A stretch of DNA of 64,000 bases. Origin: Caballeronia sordidicola. GTDB lineage: Bacteria; Pseudomonadota; Gammaproteobacteria; Burkholderiales; Burkholderiaceae. The stretch's first letter is position 1. Each line of letters opens with the position of its first letter. Below, piece after piece: positions 35,438 through 45,090 of this stretch. The notes below the pieces were generated by a model that saw nothing but the letters and a program-made list of their open reading frames with translations, ran no database searches and was not told the DNA's origin. The position numbers and the translations under genes are program-made. The DNA is taken from positions 1 to 64,000 of the forward strand of contig NZ_MTHB01000223.1 of assembly GCF_002220365.1 (NCBI RefSeq), written 5' to 3'.

Positions 35438-35954
35438 GCTCACGTCTCCTCCGTTTTATCCGATCCTGTCAGTGGATCTGGAGAAGATTCTATGCGAACG
35501 ATCGTACGAATAACCCCCTCTACGCTTGAGCAATACTTCTGGAATCTGGTAAGAATCCGAAACCCGATTTGCTGCCCTTCTGGCATCGCACAGCGGACGA
35601 GGTATGAACACCGAGAGACGGTTTTAGTCCAGAGAACGCATCTCATCGCATGATGTTTTACGCAGGCGGTCAAATGACCCAAGTAGCCGGTCTACCGTTT
35701 TAGATTGCTTCGGGCGGCTTCATGCCGTTATCTGATACACGAGAACGTTTGCCAGGCGCGAACCGATTACCGGCTCGAATGGGCTCGTGTGTTCACAACC
35801 GGTAACAACCTCCGGCCCTCTGCGAGACAGGCGCTTATCTTCGCAAGAGTTTTTCGAACCAGCCCTCTCTTACGCCTACAATACCCCCCGATCCATCCCG
35901 AATTCGCGATACCGCCCTCAACCCACCACGCGCTTTTACTGGTCCACAGGCAGC
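35438..35954. other. Intergenic region between ompW and the BetR-receiver gene
   Basis: About 515 bases between divergent genes. The ompW ribosome-binding site is at its left edge. It should hold two promoters, but I see no marked palindrome, repeat or gene. An upstream in-frame ATG of the next gene at 35787 is not supported. Confidence 0.4.
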
Positions 35955-36809
35955 ATGGTCACTGAAACCTCATCCTCCGATTCCCTCGCAGTCGCCCAGC
36001 GCGTACGCGACCTGATGAATCGCCACGGCATTGGCAAGCGGCAGCAGACAGCCGAGCTTTGCCGCATCCTCGACCTCAGTTTCTCGCAGGGACATCGCAA
36101 GCTACGTGGCAACAGCCCATGGACGCTTGCGCAGATCCGCCGCGTGGCCGACGCGTTCAGCGAGCCTGCCCTGCAACTCTTCGACGCGAAGAACGCCGAC
36201 GTAGACGACACCGAAGGCACCGCCCAGGATGCCGTCCTGATGCTTGGCGCTATCCAGATTCCCTGTGTTGCGTGGATTGGCGAAGCGCTGGAGCCGGGCA
36301 GCCGTCCGGATTTCATTGCACAAAACATGAACGGCCGCTGGCTCGTGACGACGCACGAAGGCGTGCTGCTGCACGCCGCGCACGATGTCCACAAGATCGA
36401 GATCCAGCCGCGCCGCACGGACATGGACAAACCGCTGATCGCGGTCGTGGACGACGATCAGACCTCAGCCGACAACCTGCACGACTATCTCGAACGCAGC
36501 GGTTTCACGGCGGTCGCGCTGTATGGTCTGGAAGGGTTCTCGCAAGCGCTGCAGACACAAGTGTTCGACGCGGTCGTGATCGACTGGCTGTTCGGGGCGC
36601 ATACGTCGGCCGACGCGATCCGTGCCGTGCGCAACTCCGACAACCCCGATGCGCCCATCTTCGTATTGACGGGCGAACTGACGACCGGTAAGGCAAGCGA
36701 GTCGGAAATCAGCGACATCATCCAGCGCTACAACGTCACATGCTTCGAGAAACCGGCGCGCATGGCAATCCTGGTGGCCGACCTGTCGAAGCGCTTGCAG
36801 CGGGCCTGA
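35955..36809 (+). CDS. BetR-domain helix-turn-helix protein with C-terminal receiver
   Basis: 284 residues: an N-terminal BetR-type domain (VRDLMNRHGIGKRQQTAELCRILDLSFSQGHRKLRG, about residues 18-53), a middle region of about 90 residues with no known family, and a receiver domain from about 160 (LIAVVDDDQTSADN, phosphoacceptor in AVVIDWLFGA, Lys in CFEKPAR). BetR-like domains are thought to bind DNA, so this may be an inverted response regulator with its output domain at the N-terminus. It converges on a hybrid kinase gene (20 bases between ends), an arrangement that suggests a signalling pair. The start at 35955 gives MVTETSSSD. Confidence 0.83.
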   Translation: MVTETSSSDSLAVAQRVRDLMNRHGIGKRQQTAELCRILDLSFSQGHRKLRGNSPWTLAQIRRVADAFSEPALQLFDAKNADVDDTEGTAQDAVLMLGAIQIPCVAWIGEALEPGSRPDFIAQNMNGRWLVTTHEGVLLHAAHDVHKIEIQPRRTDMDKPLIAVVDDDQTSADNLHDYLERSGFTAVALYGLEGFSQALQTQVFDAVVIDWLFGAHTSADAIRAVRNSDNPDAPIFVLTGELTTGKASESEISDIIQRYNVTCFEKPARMAILVADLSKRLQRA

Positions 36810-36829
36810 TCCTCGACACCGCGCACCGC

Positions 36830-38638
36830 TCAATGTATTCGCCGCGTCGCCGATAACGCCCGCGCCAAGGCGCTTTTCAGCACTTCATAGCGCACGGGTT
36901 TGAGCAGGTAATCGAAGAACAGGATGGCGGCGCTAGGGTCGACCAGATCCGGTGCGTAGGCACTCACCGCGATCACAGGCAAGCTCGCGCCCGCTGCCCG
37001 CCTTGCCCGGTATTCATTCACGAACGAGTACCCGTCTTTGCCCGGCATATGCAGGTCGGCGAGGATCACATCGGCCTGATTGTTCTCGAGCCACGCGAGC
37101 GCACTGTCCACATCGGGCATTGCCACGCTCGAATAACCCAGGTGCGTCAGCATTTCAGTCAGCGACTCGCGGATCGAATCGTGGTCGTCAATCACCAGCA
37201 CGCGTGCTTTCTTCAATGGCGGCAAGTCCGCCGGCGCTCGCTCGCGCTCGGGCATTCGCGCCACCGGTGCGGCGGGCAAACTCACGCGAAACGCCGCGCC
37301 CTGACCGACGTCACTCGAGACGTTGACCACGCCCCCCAGCAATTCGACCAGTCCGCGCACGACGGCGAGGCCCATGCCGGCGCCATCGAAGCGCCGCGTG
37401 CTCGATGAATCGAGTTGCGTGAATTCCTTGAAGATCAGCGGCAACTGTTCGCGCGCAATCCCGGGACCGGTATCAATGACAGAAATATCAAGCCTTTCGA
37501 GCGAGCGTTCGAAACGCACATCGATAGAACCGGAGTCGGTGTACTTGATAGCGTTCGTCACCAGGTTGGTCACGATCTGACGCAGCCGGTGCTGGTCCGA
37601 TTCCACCAGACCCGCCTCGCCCGCGAACTGCCCGCGCAACGCCAGGCCCTTCGCCACGGCCGCCGGGGTATTGGCGTCCACGATGGAGTCGAGCAGTTCC
37701 ATGGGATCGAATACAGTCAGCCGCAATTCAAGCTTGCCGGCGCCGAGCCTCGCGAAATCTGTCAGGTCGCGCATCTGTGCCTCAAGATGGCGTGCGCCGG
37801 TCTCGAGCCGCTGGATGATCTTGCGATCGCTTTCGCTATGCAGGTTTAGTTCCAGCAGTTCCACCGATGACACGATGGCATGCAAAGGCGTGCGCAGCTC
37901 GTGGCTGATCATGCCAAGGAAAGCGTCCTTCGCCTGCGATGCCTCGCGCGCCGCGCGAGTTGCCTGATGTTGCGCTTCGAGCGCCGCGCGTTGCTGGTGA
38001 ATCAGCCGCGAGCGCCGATAGCCGTTGAGCAGCAGCATGGCGGTGGCCACCATGGAAAGCATCGCGAGCAGCATGCCCGCGGCAAACAAATAACGCCGCT
38101 TCGAAACGAAATCACGCGCAATGTAATCACGCTCCGCCACGTCGACCACGCGGCGTCCGTTCGCCAGTTCGTTGACTGCATCCTGGTTCTGCCGCAATAC
38201 GCCAATGATCTTCAGCGTGCGCCCGGGGTCCCTGCTCAACAAATCGATATCCGGGTCGATAGACTCGAGCGCCGCGTCCAGTTGCCGAAGGATCTCCTGT
38301 TGACGGCTTCGCAGGGTGCCGCCATCGGAGAGCATCGCGGTAGAAGCGGTGACAATGGCGAGCTTCGATTCAAGCACCTCGAACCGGAGCTGGATCTCGT
38401 CGGTATCGGCATCGATCCCGCTGCGATACAACAGAATCTGGTTCGCAAAGCGGCCGTACGCAATCTGGAATTGCGCACCGTCCCAGTAGAAACCGTCGTA
38501 CGGCAAGGTGAGTTGCTGCGTGGTCTGGTTGGCCAGCAGGACGGAATACAACACGTAGCCCACGCCGCCCAGCGGCGGCGCAATGGCTGCCGCAACCAGC
38601 ATCGCAACCTTGAAACGGCGAAGCGGCCCACGCATCAT
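36830..38638 (-). CDS. Membrane hybrid histidine kinase
   Basis: 602 residues from the ATG at 38638: TM1 (about 12-32), a periplasmic sensor of some 150 residues, TM2 (about 183-205), HisKA (DAFLGMISHELRTPLHAIVSSVELL), HATPase_c (DTGPGIAREQL, then GAGMGLAVVRGLV) and a C-terminal receiver (VLVIDDHDSIRESL, phosphoacceptor in ADLHMPGKDG). The start overlaps the stop of the upstream gene by four bases (ATGA), so the periplasmic molybdopterin-fold protein is translated with it and may deliver its signal. The convergent BetR-receiver protein is a plausible partner. Confidence 0.93.
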   Translation of the reverse strand: MMRGPLRRFKVAMLVAAAIAPPLGGVGYVLYSVLLANQTTQQLTLPYDGFYWDGAQFQIAYGRFANQILLYRSGIDADTDEIQLRFEVLESKLAIVTASTAMLSDGGTLRSRQQEILRQLDAALESIDPDIDLLSRDPGRTLKIIGVLRQNQDAVNELANGRRVVDVAERDYIARDFVSKRRYLFAAGMLLAMLSMVATAMLLLNGYRRSRLIHQQRAALEAQHQATRAAREASQAKDAFLGMISHELRTPLHAIVSSVELLELNLHSESDRKIIQRLETGARHLEAQMRDLTDFARLGAGKLELRLTVFDPMELLDSIVDANTPAAVAKGLALRGQFAGEAGLVESDQHRLRQIVTNLVTNAIKYTDSGSIDVRFERSLERLDISVIDTGPGIAREQLPLIFKEFTQLDSSSTRRFDGAGMGLAVVRGLVELLGGVVNVSSDVGQGAAFRVSLPAAPVARMPERERAPADLPPLKKARVLVIDDHDSIRESLTEMLTHLGYSSVAMPDVDSALAWLENNQADVILADLHMPGKDGYSFVNEYRARRAAGASLPVIAVSAYAPDLVDPSAAILFFDYLLKPVRYEVLKSALARALSATRRIH

Positions 38639-39132
38639 TTCACGACCATCGCTTTTATCTGCCACACGAACTTCGCCTCTGCGGCCGATCCACTCAACTC
38701 GGACGGATACGCGTCGCGCGGATAGATCAGGAACAACGGACCAAAGTTGCTGACGGTCAGGCGCACGCCATTCCTGCTGTAAGCCAGAATTGCGCCATAG
38801 CGCTCAGCTTCCCTGGCGCTCACCGTGTATGAATAATCGTCGATCGTGCGCAGTTCGATGCTGTCGGCGCGTGCGTCCACGAGCTTCAGCACGTCACCCA
38901 GCAGCGGCCCGGAGAAGGTGGACTTCGGCGTCCAGGTGGTCGAGGTTGTGATCGTATGGACCGGCAGCTTCAGCAGCTCGGCTTCGCTGATGTGATAGAC
39001 GCTATGGTCCGGGTCGTTGGTGCGCCCGATCATTCCCTGCACGTCCAGCGCCAACGGAGCCGCGCTGGCGGCCGGCGACAACAAAGCAAGCAGCGAAGCC
39101 GCGAGCGCTCTCAGGATCCGCTGCTGTGTCAT
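38635..39132 (-). CDS. Periplasmic molybdopterin-oxidoreductase-fold protein, small
   Basis: 165 residues with a signal peptide ending ASA (about residue 25). The rest resembles the sulfite-oxidase type Moco-binding fold in reduced form: LDVQGMIGR, then SEAELLKLPVHTITTSTTWTPKSTFSGPLLGDVL, and a tyrosine-rich DYSYTVS region. The usual cysteine ligand of Mo is not seen, so the protein is unlikely to be an enzyme. It sits between the helicase gene upstream and overlaps the hybrid kinase downstream. A sensor role for the kinase is a reasonable inference. ATG at 39132 chosen; the frame could start at a TTG at 39144 overlapping the helicase stop. Confidence 0.72.
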   Translation of the reverse strand: MTQQRILRALAASLLALLSPAASAAPLALDVQGMIGRTNDPDHSVYHISEAELLKLPVHTITTSTTWTPKSTFSGPLLGDVLKLVDARADSIELRTIDDYSYTVSAREAERYGAILAYSRNGVRLTVSNFGPLFLIYPRDAYPSELSGSAAEAKFVWQIKAMVVK

Positions 39133-39140
39133 GGCGGCGG

Positions 39141-40778
39141 TCAATGCTGTTCGTCAAAGGCATGTGCCGCACGCTCGGACGCCACCACGATCAACTTCAT
39201 GGTGGCGCGCGTCGCGCCGACAAAGAACTTGCGCGCGACCTGTTCGTCGAAGCTGTCGAAATCGACTTCGGTCAGGATCACGCAAGGTGCCGACTGCCCC
39301 TTGAACCGATAGATCGATTCAAGCAACACATCACCTTCCCTGTATTCCGGATTCCCGAACAAATCGTAAGTGCCCGTGAAACTGCGCAAGCGATGCGGCC
39401 CGAGCTGGTCGACCGAAGTCAGCACCGAGCCTTCGCGTCCGCGAAAGGACAACACCGCAATGTCCTGCTTCCGGTAACCGAGCGCCAGCGCCTGAGTGAT
39501 CGCTCGCTTGGTCGCCTCGATCACTTCGTCGGGGTGGTCGTTTTCGTAGGTGGAGAGACTGACTTCGGAACCGTCGAAGGGACTGCCCGCATCGAGACGC
39601 ACGTCGCGTCCCACGATCCGCCGGATGTACGCCAGCAAGTCGCGGGGACTGCGATAGTTCGTGGTCTCGCGCAACGTGGTCCAGCCGGGCAGCGGCACGG
39701 GGTCGCGGAAATACAGGTTCTGCATCGGATCTTCGAGCCACCACCACGCGCCGCCCGGCTTGAGCAACCGGGCCAGCGCGTCCACCCAGGCCGCCTGGAA
39801 ATCCTGGCCTTCGTCGACAATCAATACGTCGAACTTCCAGTGCTCCGCAATCTCGACGTTGGCGAAACGCTCCTCCAGCGTGGCGAATACGTTCGGCTGG
39901 CTGAAATCCGGCGGGATGCCGGCATCGCGCGTCACGCTTGCGCTCAGCTGGTGATAGTTGGCAATGCGCGCTTCGGGCGGCGCGACCAGGCGGATGTGAT
40001 CGGCGAGCGGCCGGTTGAAACACACGTACAGCACGCTGCGTCCCAACGCCACCGTGTCGCGCATGACCTGCACCGCCAGTTGTGTCTTGCCCGAGCCGGC
40101 CGTACCGATCACGCGCAGCCTGAACGGCTGGAATTCGAGCCGGCGCGCCCACGTGGCGAGCCCCCCCGAGAGCCGGGTGACGAGCATGTCGGCCTGACCG
40201 ACCAGCGCGTTGGTATCGGGTGTGAGGGCGAGTTCATCGGAGAGAAAGTGATGGATCCGCGCAGACGCTTCGAAGCGCGCCTCGTCAGGCGGCAGGATAT
40301 CCAGCACGACAGACGGCAGCTTCGCTCGGCGGCTGGCGTCGACAATGCGCGCTTCGGGCACGCCTGCAATGGACGCGTCCTTCACCGTGTAGTCAGGGCA
40401 ATACAGCAGCTCCTCTATCCGGTAGGTGCCCGCGCCGAATGCGGCCGTGAAGCGCCGGTGCAAGTTCTCGAGCGTCCGTGCAAGCTGGATCGCGACGTTG
40501 CGCTCTTTCTGCATGTAGACCTTCATCAGGCCCGCGGGCGTCTCACGCAGGAATCCCGCCTTCTGTTCGATGACCAGCACCCGGCCCGACGGCGCGACCA
40601 CGACGAAGTCCGCTTCCCCGAACACCGAAAAACCTTCGTTGATCCGGGTCCAGTGAACGCCGTGGTACACGGTGTAGTCGTCGGGGAGTTTTGCGAGCAG
40701 CGCCAGCGTGTCGAGTTCACGCACGGCAGCGCCGGTCGCTTCCATATTCTTCCAGTCGTCGGGGACGATTCGAGCCAT
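39141..40778 (-). CDS. NERD-domain UvrD/Rep-like helicase
   Basis: 545 residues. The first ~130 carry a NERD-type nuclease-related domain (GEADFVVVAPSGRVLVIEQKAGF, with the D..E.K pattern). A superfamily-1 helicase core follows: Walker A GTAGSGKTQLA (about 222-232), motif II FDVLIVDEGQDFQ, motif III-like WWWLEDPMQNLYFR, motif IV/V region with YRFKGQSAPCVILTEVDFD and the C-terminal VGATRATMKLIV (motif VI). It is shorter than UvrD (about 720 residues), as usual for NERD-helicases of unknown function. It stands directly upstream of the molybdopterin-fold protein and kinase, with no logical link. Probable DNA repair or phage-related role; not proven. Confidence 0.85.
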   Translation of the reverse strand: MARIVPDDWKNMEATGAAVRELDTLALLAKLPDDYTVYHGVHWTRINEGFSVFGEADFVVVAPSGRVLVIEQKAGFLRETPAGLMKVYMQKERNVAIQLARTLENLHRRFTAAFGAGTYRIEELLYCPDYTVKDASIAGVPEARIVDASRRAKLPSVVLDILPPDEARFEASARIHHFLSDELALTPDTNALVGQADMLVTRLSGGLATWARRLEFQPFRLRVIGTAGSGKTQLAVQVMRDTVALGRSVLYVCFNRPLADHIRLVAPPEARIANYHQLSASVTRDAGIPPDFSQPNVFATLEERFANVEIAEHWKFDVLIVDEGQDFQAAWVDALARLLKPGGAWWWLEDPMQNLYFRDPVPLPGWTTLRETTNYRSPRDLLAYIRRIVGRDVRLDAGSPFDGSEVSLSTYENDHPDEVIEATKRAITQALALGYRKQDIAVLSFRGREGSVLTSVDQLGPHRLRSFTGTYDLFGNPEYREGDVLLESIYRFKGQSAPCVILTEVDFDSFDEQVARKFFVGATRATMKLIVVASERAAHAFDEQH

Positions 40779-40916
40779 GCTTCGCCTTCGCGCCTAAGTG
40801 CGTATCAATGCGTGTGAGTGCGTGTAAGAACCGGAAAAACCCTGATTCAAGCAGGAGCCCGGTAACCAGCGGCCATTGTACGCAAGCCGCAGGGCTGTCT
40901 CCGGTCGCGTCCCGGG

Positions 40917-41588
40917 TCAGTCCGCAAAATCGTATTTTCCGCCACGCTGCAACGCTCGCTGATAGGCCGGACGCTCGTGAATGCGCTTTACGAACGCCGC
41001 TACATGGGGAAGCGTCTTCGCGCCCGCACGCTGAGTTCCGGCTTCGAGCGGGAAGCTCATCTGCACATCGGCAGCGCTAAAGGAATCGCCGGCGAACCAT
41101 TCGGACTTCGACAGCTCGCTCTCTATGAAGCCGAAGTGCAGTTTCAATTGCGGGTCGATGAAACTGTCCTGCATGGTCCGCGCGATGCGGCGCGCGATAG
41201 GCTTGACGAAAAACGGCATGGGCGCGCTGGCGATGCGCAACGCCACCAGCTTGAGCAACAGCGGCGGCATGGCGGAGCCTTCGGCGTAGTGCATCCAATA
41301 GTTGTAGCGGATGCGTTCAGGCGTGGCCCCATGCGGGGGCGAGAAACGCCCTTGTCCGTAACGTTCGTTCAGGTACTCCATGATCGCGCCAGACTCGGCG
41401 ATCGTCTGGCCGTCGTCCGTGATGACCGGAGACTTCCCCAGCGGATGCACAGCGCGCAACTCGGGCGGCGCGAGCATGGTGTTGGGATCGCGCTGATAAC
41501 GCTTGATTTCGTAGTCGACGCCCAATTCTTCCAGCATCCAGAGCACGCGTTGCGAACGGGAATTGTTGAGGTGGTGAACAATGAGCAT
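40917..41588 (-). CDS. Glutathione S-transferase
   Basis: 223-residue GST. The N-terminal thioredoxin-like domain starts MLIVHHLNNSRSQRVLWMLEELGVDYEI, with cis-Pro in GKSPVITDDGQTIAESGAIMEYL (about residues 50-73), and is followed by the helical C-terminal domain. The Ser in NNSRSQ is the likely catalytic position. Closest to the bacterial beta/GstB-like group (GST_N_3 type). Monocistronic. Substrate not inferable. Confidence 0.93.
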   Translation of the reverse strand: MLIVHHLNNSRSQRVLWMLEELGVDYEIKRYQRDPNTMLAPPELRAVHPLGKSPVITDDGQTIAESGAIMEYLNERYGQGRFSPPHGATPERIRYNYWMHYAEGSAMPPLLLKLVALRIASAPMPFFVKPIARRIARTMQDSFIDPQLKLHFGFIESELSKSEWFAGDSFSAADVQMSFPLEAGTQRAGAKTLPHVAAFVKRIHERPAYQRALQRGGKYDFAD

Positions 41589-41816
41589 GGAAGATTGCCG
41601 TAGGGGTTTAAATCCGGGGTTGAAGTCCAGTCACAAACGCGCCAAGAATACAACATGGCTGCGTATGGGCGTTCGTATTCACACCGAGGCAATCCTCAGT
41701 TTAGTGTCGAATTCGTGGGGTAAGGCCCGCTTTGTGCAACACGCATGAACGAACGCGATTTGCCGTTCTTTGCTTTTTCTCGTTTCCAGATCAAAACAAC
41801 GCAAAAGGACAATTCA

Positions 41817-41987
41817 ATGACCCTGGTTATTTATCTGTTGGGCTGGCTGATACTGATTGGCGGCGTGTCATGGGCGCTGGTCGCCATGCATGTGGCGCAA
41901 CACACCATCATGATTGTCGACGTGATCTTGCTGGGCATTGCAGTCATCACCGGCGCCACCCGCGCGCGCAACCGCGACCGGTCATAA
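41817..41987 (+). CDS. Small membrane protein, 56 residues
   Basis: Product starts MTLVIYLLGWLILIGGVSWALVAMHVAQH and has two hydrophobic segments (about 4-24 and 27-47), then a basic tail TRARNRDRS. AAAAGGAC lies 6-7 bases before the ATG. The shape is that of small inner-membrane proteins found in many Burkholderia genomes. An in-frame ATG at 41745 would add a soluble leader and is less likely. Confidence 0.75.
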   Translation: MTLVIYLLGWLILIGGVSWALVAMHVAQHTIMIVDVILLGIAVITGATRARNRDRS

Positions 41988-42066
41988 GACCGCAATCAAG
42001 TGTCACGGGCGCGCGGGACGTACTCGTCCTGCGTGTACCGGCGGCGAGCTGCGCATATAACGCTAA

Positions 42067-42480
42067 CTAGGACAGCACGCGCGCGCTAAGCGACTGTTGA
42101 ATCAGCCTCACGAGTTCATCGGGATGCGCGGGTTTTGTCATGAAGTGCTGGAACCCTTCGCCGATGCTTCGCAGCCGGTATTCGTCTCCGTCGTGCCCTG
42201 TCAGGGCTATCGCTATCGATGGCGTCAGGTTGCCTCGAATCTCATGGTCACGCAGGCGCTGGATCAGGTAAAAACCATCCATCATCGGCAAGTCGATGTC
42301 GCAGATAACAGCGTCGGGCAACTCCCGGATGACTGTCTCGGCGCCCTCTTCAGCGTCCGCCACGGCGACGACTTCCGCGCCTTCCTCCTCCAGCAGCATT
42401 CGCAGTGACTCTCGGCTCTCCAGGTCATCTTCGATCAGCACAATCCTGGTATGTCCCAGTCTCGCTACTTCATTCATCAT
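42067..42480 (-). CDS. Single-domain response regulator (CheY-like)
   Basis: 137 residues forming only a receiver domain: acidic pocket LIEDDLESRES, phosphoacceptor in VICDIDLPMMDG (about residue 57), Thr in ALTGHDG and Lys in FMTKPAH. Start at 42480 or one codon later; relevant residues do not change. No kinase is adjacent (the next is 3.4 kb away), so it is an orphan. Confidence 0.92.
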   Translation of the reverse strand: MMNEVARLGHTRIVLIEDDLESRESLRMLLEEEGAEVVAVADAEEGAETVIRELPDAVICDIDLPMMDGFYLIQRLRDHEIRGNLTPSIAIALTGHDGDEYRLRSIGEGFQHFMTKPAHPDELVRLIQQSLSARVLS

Positions 42481-42873
42481 TATCTTTTCTAACAGCCCAA
42501 ACAGGATTCCGGTGCCGATGTCGCGGTTCTCGCGTCTCACTCACTGCGCAGCTTGCGGCACGACGGCATGAGATCCATGCGGCACCGTGTGATCTGCCGC
42601 GCGCGCCGGTGTCGAACGTCGCGCGGGTTAAATATTCGACGGGCGCAGTATGCCTCATTGCGCGGTCGAACAAACTTGCAGCAATAAACAGACCGAGCGC
42701 AGAAACTGCATGAGAAACCACGGCGAAAGCCCCTCTGCGCGAGGCCTTGCGCAAACCCTAGTGGGCTCGTGACAGGTCTGCGCGAAGTCGCGCGCCGGTC
42801 CGCATTTGGCGCCGCGCGTGTAATTTTTTACCCGGCGCGCCGTTTTGAAAGTTCAGACGTATCGACACCTATA
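42481..42873. other. Intergenic region between response regulator and AraC-type gene
   Basis: About 390 bases. The left side must hold the promoter of the single-domain regulator. I see no gene and no strong hairpin except an AT-rich TAATTTTTTACC patch near 42820. Confidence 0.4.
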
Positions 42874-43737
42874 TCAAAGTGAAAGCTTGGCTGCAGTGTG
42901 TGTCGAATGCGGTACCACCTGATGCGAGCGCAACAGCGCGCGATATTCGGTCGGCGTCAGGCCCACGGTCGCCTTGAACTGTCGCGTGAAAGCACTGTGG
43001 TCGGTGTAGCCGCATAACGCCGCTACGTCGGTTACCTTGTCGTGCGTGAAAAGCAGCGCCGTGGCCGCATCGAGCCGCGTCTTGAGCAACACCTGACGCG
43101 GTGTCAGATGAAAAACCTTGTGGAAATAACGCTCTAGCTGGGCGATCGACATGTTCGCCATCGCCGCCAGATGCGGCATGTTCAGCGGCTGCACAAAGTT
43201 GCTCTGGATATGCTGGACGACGGCCGCGAGCCGACTGTAAGCCGGATGCGTCCCTTCGTCCGCCTGCAGGTCGCGCGAGATGCCGGCCAGGCCAACGACC
43301 GTGCCGTGCGCGTCGTGGAGCGGCTGCTTCGACGTCATGCACCAGCCCGGTTGGCGCGCGGGGTAGAGATGCAATTCGAGCTGGTCGATCATCGGATTGC
43401 CCTGCGCGATGATCGACTGGTCCTGCGCCGTGTAAATGCGGCCAAAGCGTTGCGGGAAGACTTCTTCCGCAGTCTTGCCGAGCAGCCCCAGCTTGTCCTT
43501 CAGGCCGCAGCGCGAAGCCAGCGCCCGGTTCACCAGGGCATAACGCGCTTGCGCGTCCTTCACGAAAAAAACGATATCAGGCATCGCGTCGAAGACCGGC
43601 TCCAGCAGCCTGAAATGCTGCAGCATGGCCTCGAGCGTCGCGGCACCTGCGGGCGCCTGCAGCGTGACGTGCAAGGCGGGTGGAGCGGCGCCGTGTTCGC
43701 GCTCAGCATGCGCCGGACGGTCCGTCGTAATGGTCAT
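42874..43737 (-). CDS. PAS-containing AraC-family regulator, possibly for hydroxyproline use
   Basis: 287 residues from the ATG at 43737: PAS domain (about 50-165, with FDAMPDIVFFVKDAQARYALVN) and a C-terminal AraC-type double helix-turn-helix (LNMPHLAAMANMSIAQLERYFHKVFHLTPRQVLL and VTDVAALCGYTDHSAFTRQFKATVGLTPTEYR). It lies next to the hydroxyproline-type genes, reads in the same direction as the epimerase gene and is about 220 bases downstream of it. AraC-family regulators of this type are often found with L-hydroxyproline genes, so it is probably their activator. Confidence 0.88.
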   Translation of the reverse strand: MTITTDRPAHAEREHGAAPPALHVTLQAPAGAATLEAMLQHFRLLEPVFDAMPDIVFFVKDAQARYALVNRALASRCGLKDKLGLLGKTAEEVFPQRFGRIYTAQDQSIIAQGNPMIDQLELHLYPARQPGWCMTSKQPLHDAHGTVVGLAGISRDLQADEGTHPAYSRLAAVVQHIQSNFVQPLNMPHLAAMANMSIAQLERYFHKVFHLTPRQVLLKTRLDAATALLFTHDKVTDVAALCGYTDHSAFTRQFKATVGLTPTEYRALLRSHQVVPHSTHTAAKLSL

Positions 43738-43957
43738 TCGCGTCTCGCTGGCGTCGTCGGAGTCCGCAAGTGCCGACCATGCCACGTATGCCGCGTGGAT
43801 GGGCGCGCACCGCGCTGCGCCCGATTATAAAGGCGAGAAGCGTCTGTCAAAATTGGGAATGACGACAGGAAGGCTTGAGGCAATCAGAGAACGACGGAGG
43901 AGGTACACGCAGCGCGCATGTTGCACTGACGAGACTGACGACATCCCGGTCCGGCGC

Positions 43958-44911
43958 TCAGGCCGCCGGGATACCCCAGGCGAACGGGTCGGTGCTGTCG
44001 AAGCAGAGTCGGCCTTGCGCCATGATGTGCGCGTGTCCGGTAATGGTCGGGATTACCACCTGACTCGCAAGTTCGCCCGAGCGCCTGTAGCTTGCCTCGA
44101 ACACGCTGCCAATGATGCTTTCCTGCCGCCATACCTCGCCCTCGGCCAATTTATTGTCGGCGGCCAGACAGGCGACCTTCGCGCTTGTGCCTGTGCCACA
44201 CGGCGAACGGTCGTAGGCGCTGCCAGGACACAGTACGAAATTGCGGCTATCGATACCTGCACGCGGTGAGTCCGCGAACAACTCAATGTGGTCGATCATC
44301 GCGGCGCTCTCACCGGTGATGCCTTGCGCCTGCAATGCCTCACGAATGGCATCTGTTACCGCCGTCAGTCGGGTCAGGTTCGTTGCAGCGAGATCCTGGC
44401 CGTGATCGGCTACGAGAAAAAACCAGTTGCCGCCCCAGGCGATATCGCCTGTCAGTGGCCCGTAGCCGTCCACATCCACGCGGACCGCTTGCCGGTATCG
44501 GTACGAGGGAACGTTGCGCACGCTCACCCGTCCATCCTGATGCAGCGTGGCCTCGACAAAACCCGCAGGCGTCTGGATCCGGTGTGAACCCGGCTGGATC
44601 TTCCCCAGGTAAGCAAGAGACACGATCAGGCCGATCGTGCCGTGGCCGCACATGCCGAGATACCCAACGTTATTGAAGAAGATGACCGCCGCCGCACACG
44701 CGGGGTCATCCGGCTCGCACAACAATGCCCCCACGATCACGTCCGAGCCGCGTGGTTCGGTGACCACGCCCGCACGCCAGTCGTCGTGTTCAGTGCGGAG
44801 ATTTTCCAGGCGCTCGGCCAGGGTGCCCCCACCCAGATCCGGTCCACCCGACGTAACAAGGCGAGTGGGTTCGCCGCCCGTATGGGAATCGATGAAGTGT
44901 AGGATTTTCAT
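43958..44911 (-). CDS. 4-hydroxyproline 2-epimerase (proline racemase family)
   Basis: 317-residue enzyme that interconverts trans-4-hydroxy-L-proline and cis-4-hydroxy-D-proline. Both catalytic cysteines are visible: Cys88 in [12 protein letters not shown] and the second, near residue 236, in [12 protein letters not shown]. Both being Cys makes it an epimerase/racemase and not the Ser/Thr-containing dehydratase. The start at 44911 ([17 protein letters not shown]) matches the family; the open frame continues far upstream through the operator region. It is divergent from a DapA-like deaminase gene. I avoid a gene symbol because several names exist for this family. Confidence 0.9.
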   Translation of the reverse strand: MKILHFIDSHTGGEPTRLVTSGGPDLGGGTLAERLENLRTEHDDWRAGVVTEPRGSDVIVGALLCEPDDPACAAAVIFFNNVGYLGMCGHGTIGLIVSLAYLGKIQPGSHRIQTPAGFVEATLHQDGRVSVRNVPSYRYRQAVRVDVDGYGPLTGDIAWGGNWFFLVADHGQDLAATNLTRLTAVTDAIREALQAQGITGESAAMIDHIELFADSPRAGIDSRNFVLCPGSAYDRSPCGTGTSAKVACLAADNKLAEGEVWRQESIIGSVFEASYRRSGELASQVVIPTITGHAHIMAQGRLCFDSTDPFAWGIPAA

Positions 44912-44967
44912 GCTGATATCGTAGAAATTTGGACGTGAGCCGTCTTGGCGACGCTCAGCGAATTTGA

Positions 44968-44981
44968 TGCCGATTTCGGCA
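44968..44981. promoter_or_regulatory. Palindromic operator, copy 1 (hydroxyproline locus)
   Basis: TGCCGATTTCGGCA, perfect 14-bp palindrome (16 bp if the flanking A and T are counted), 57 bases upstream of the epimerase start. A second, almost identical palindrome lies 123 bases further to the right. Confidence 0.72.
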
Positions 44982-45090
44982 TAGATGACGTTCTCTTGGT
45001 GAACTTGGGAGCACTTGATTATCGTGCGCTCTCGGCCTGATTCCGCTACAGACAAGACCGCCCGGTCCAAAGGACAGACAATCGCGGTTG

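Noticed and set aside
39126-40817. Very long open frame on the plus strand (over 500 codons) opposite the NERD-helicase gene
   Set aside because: Typical antisense frame in GC-rich DNA. The translated sequence is Arg/His-rich without a domain, while the minus strand encodes a clear helicase.
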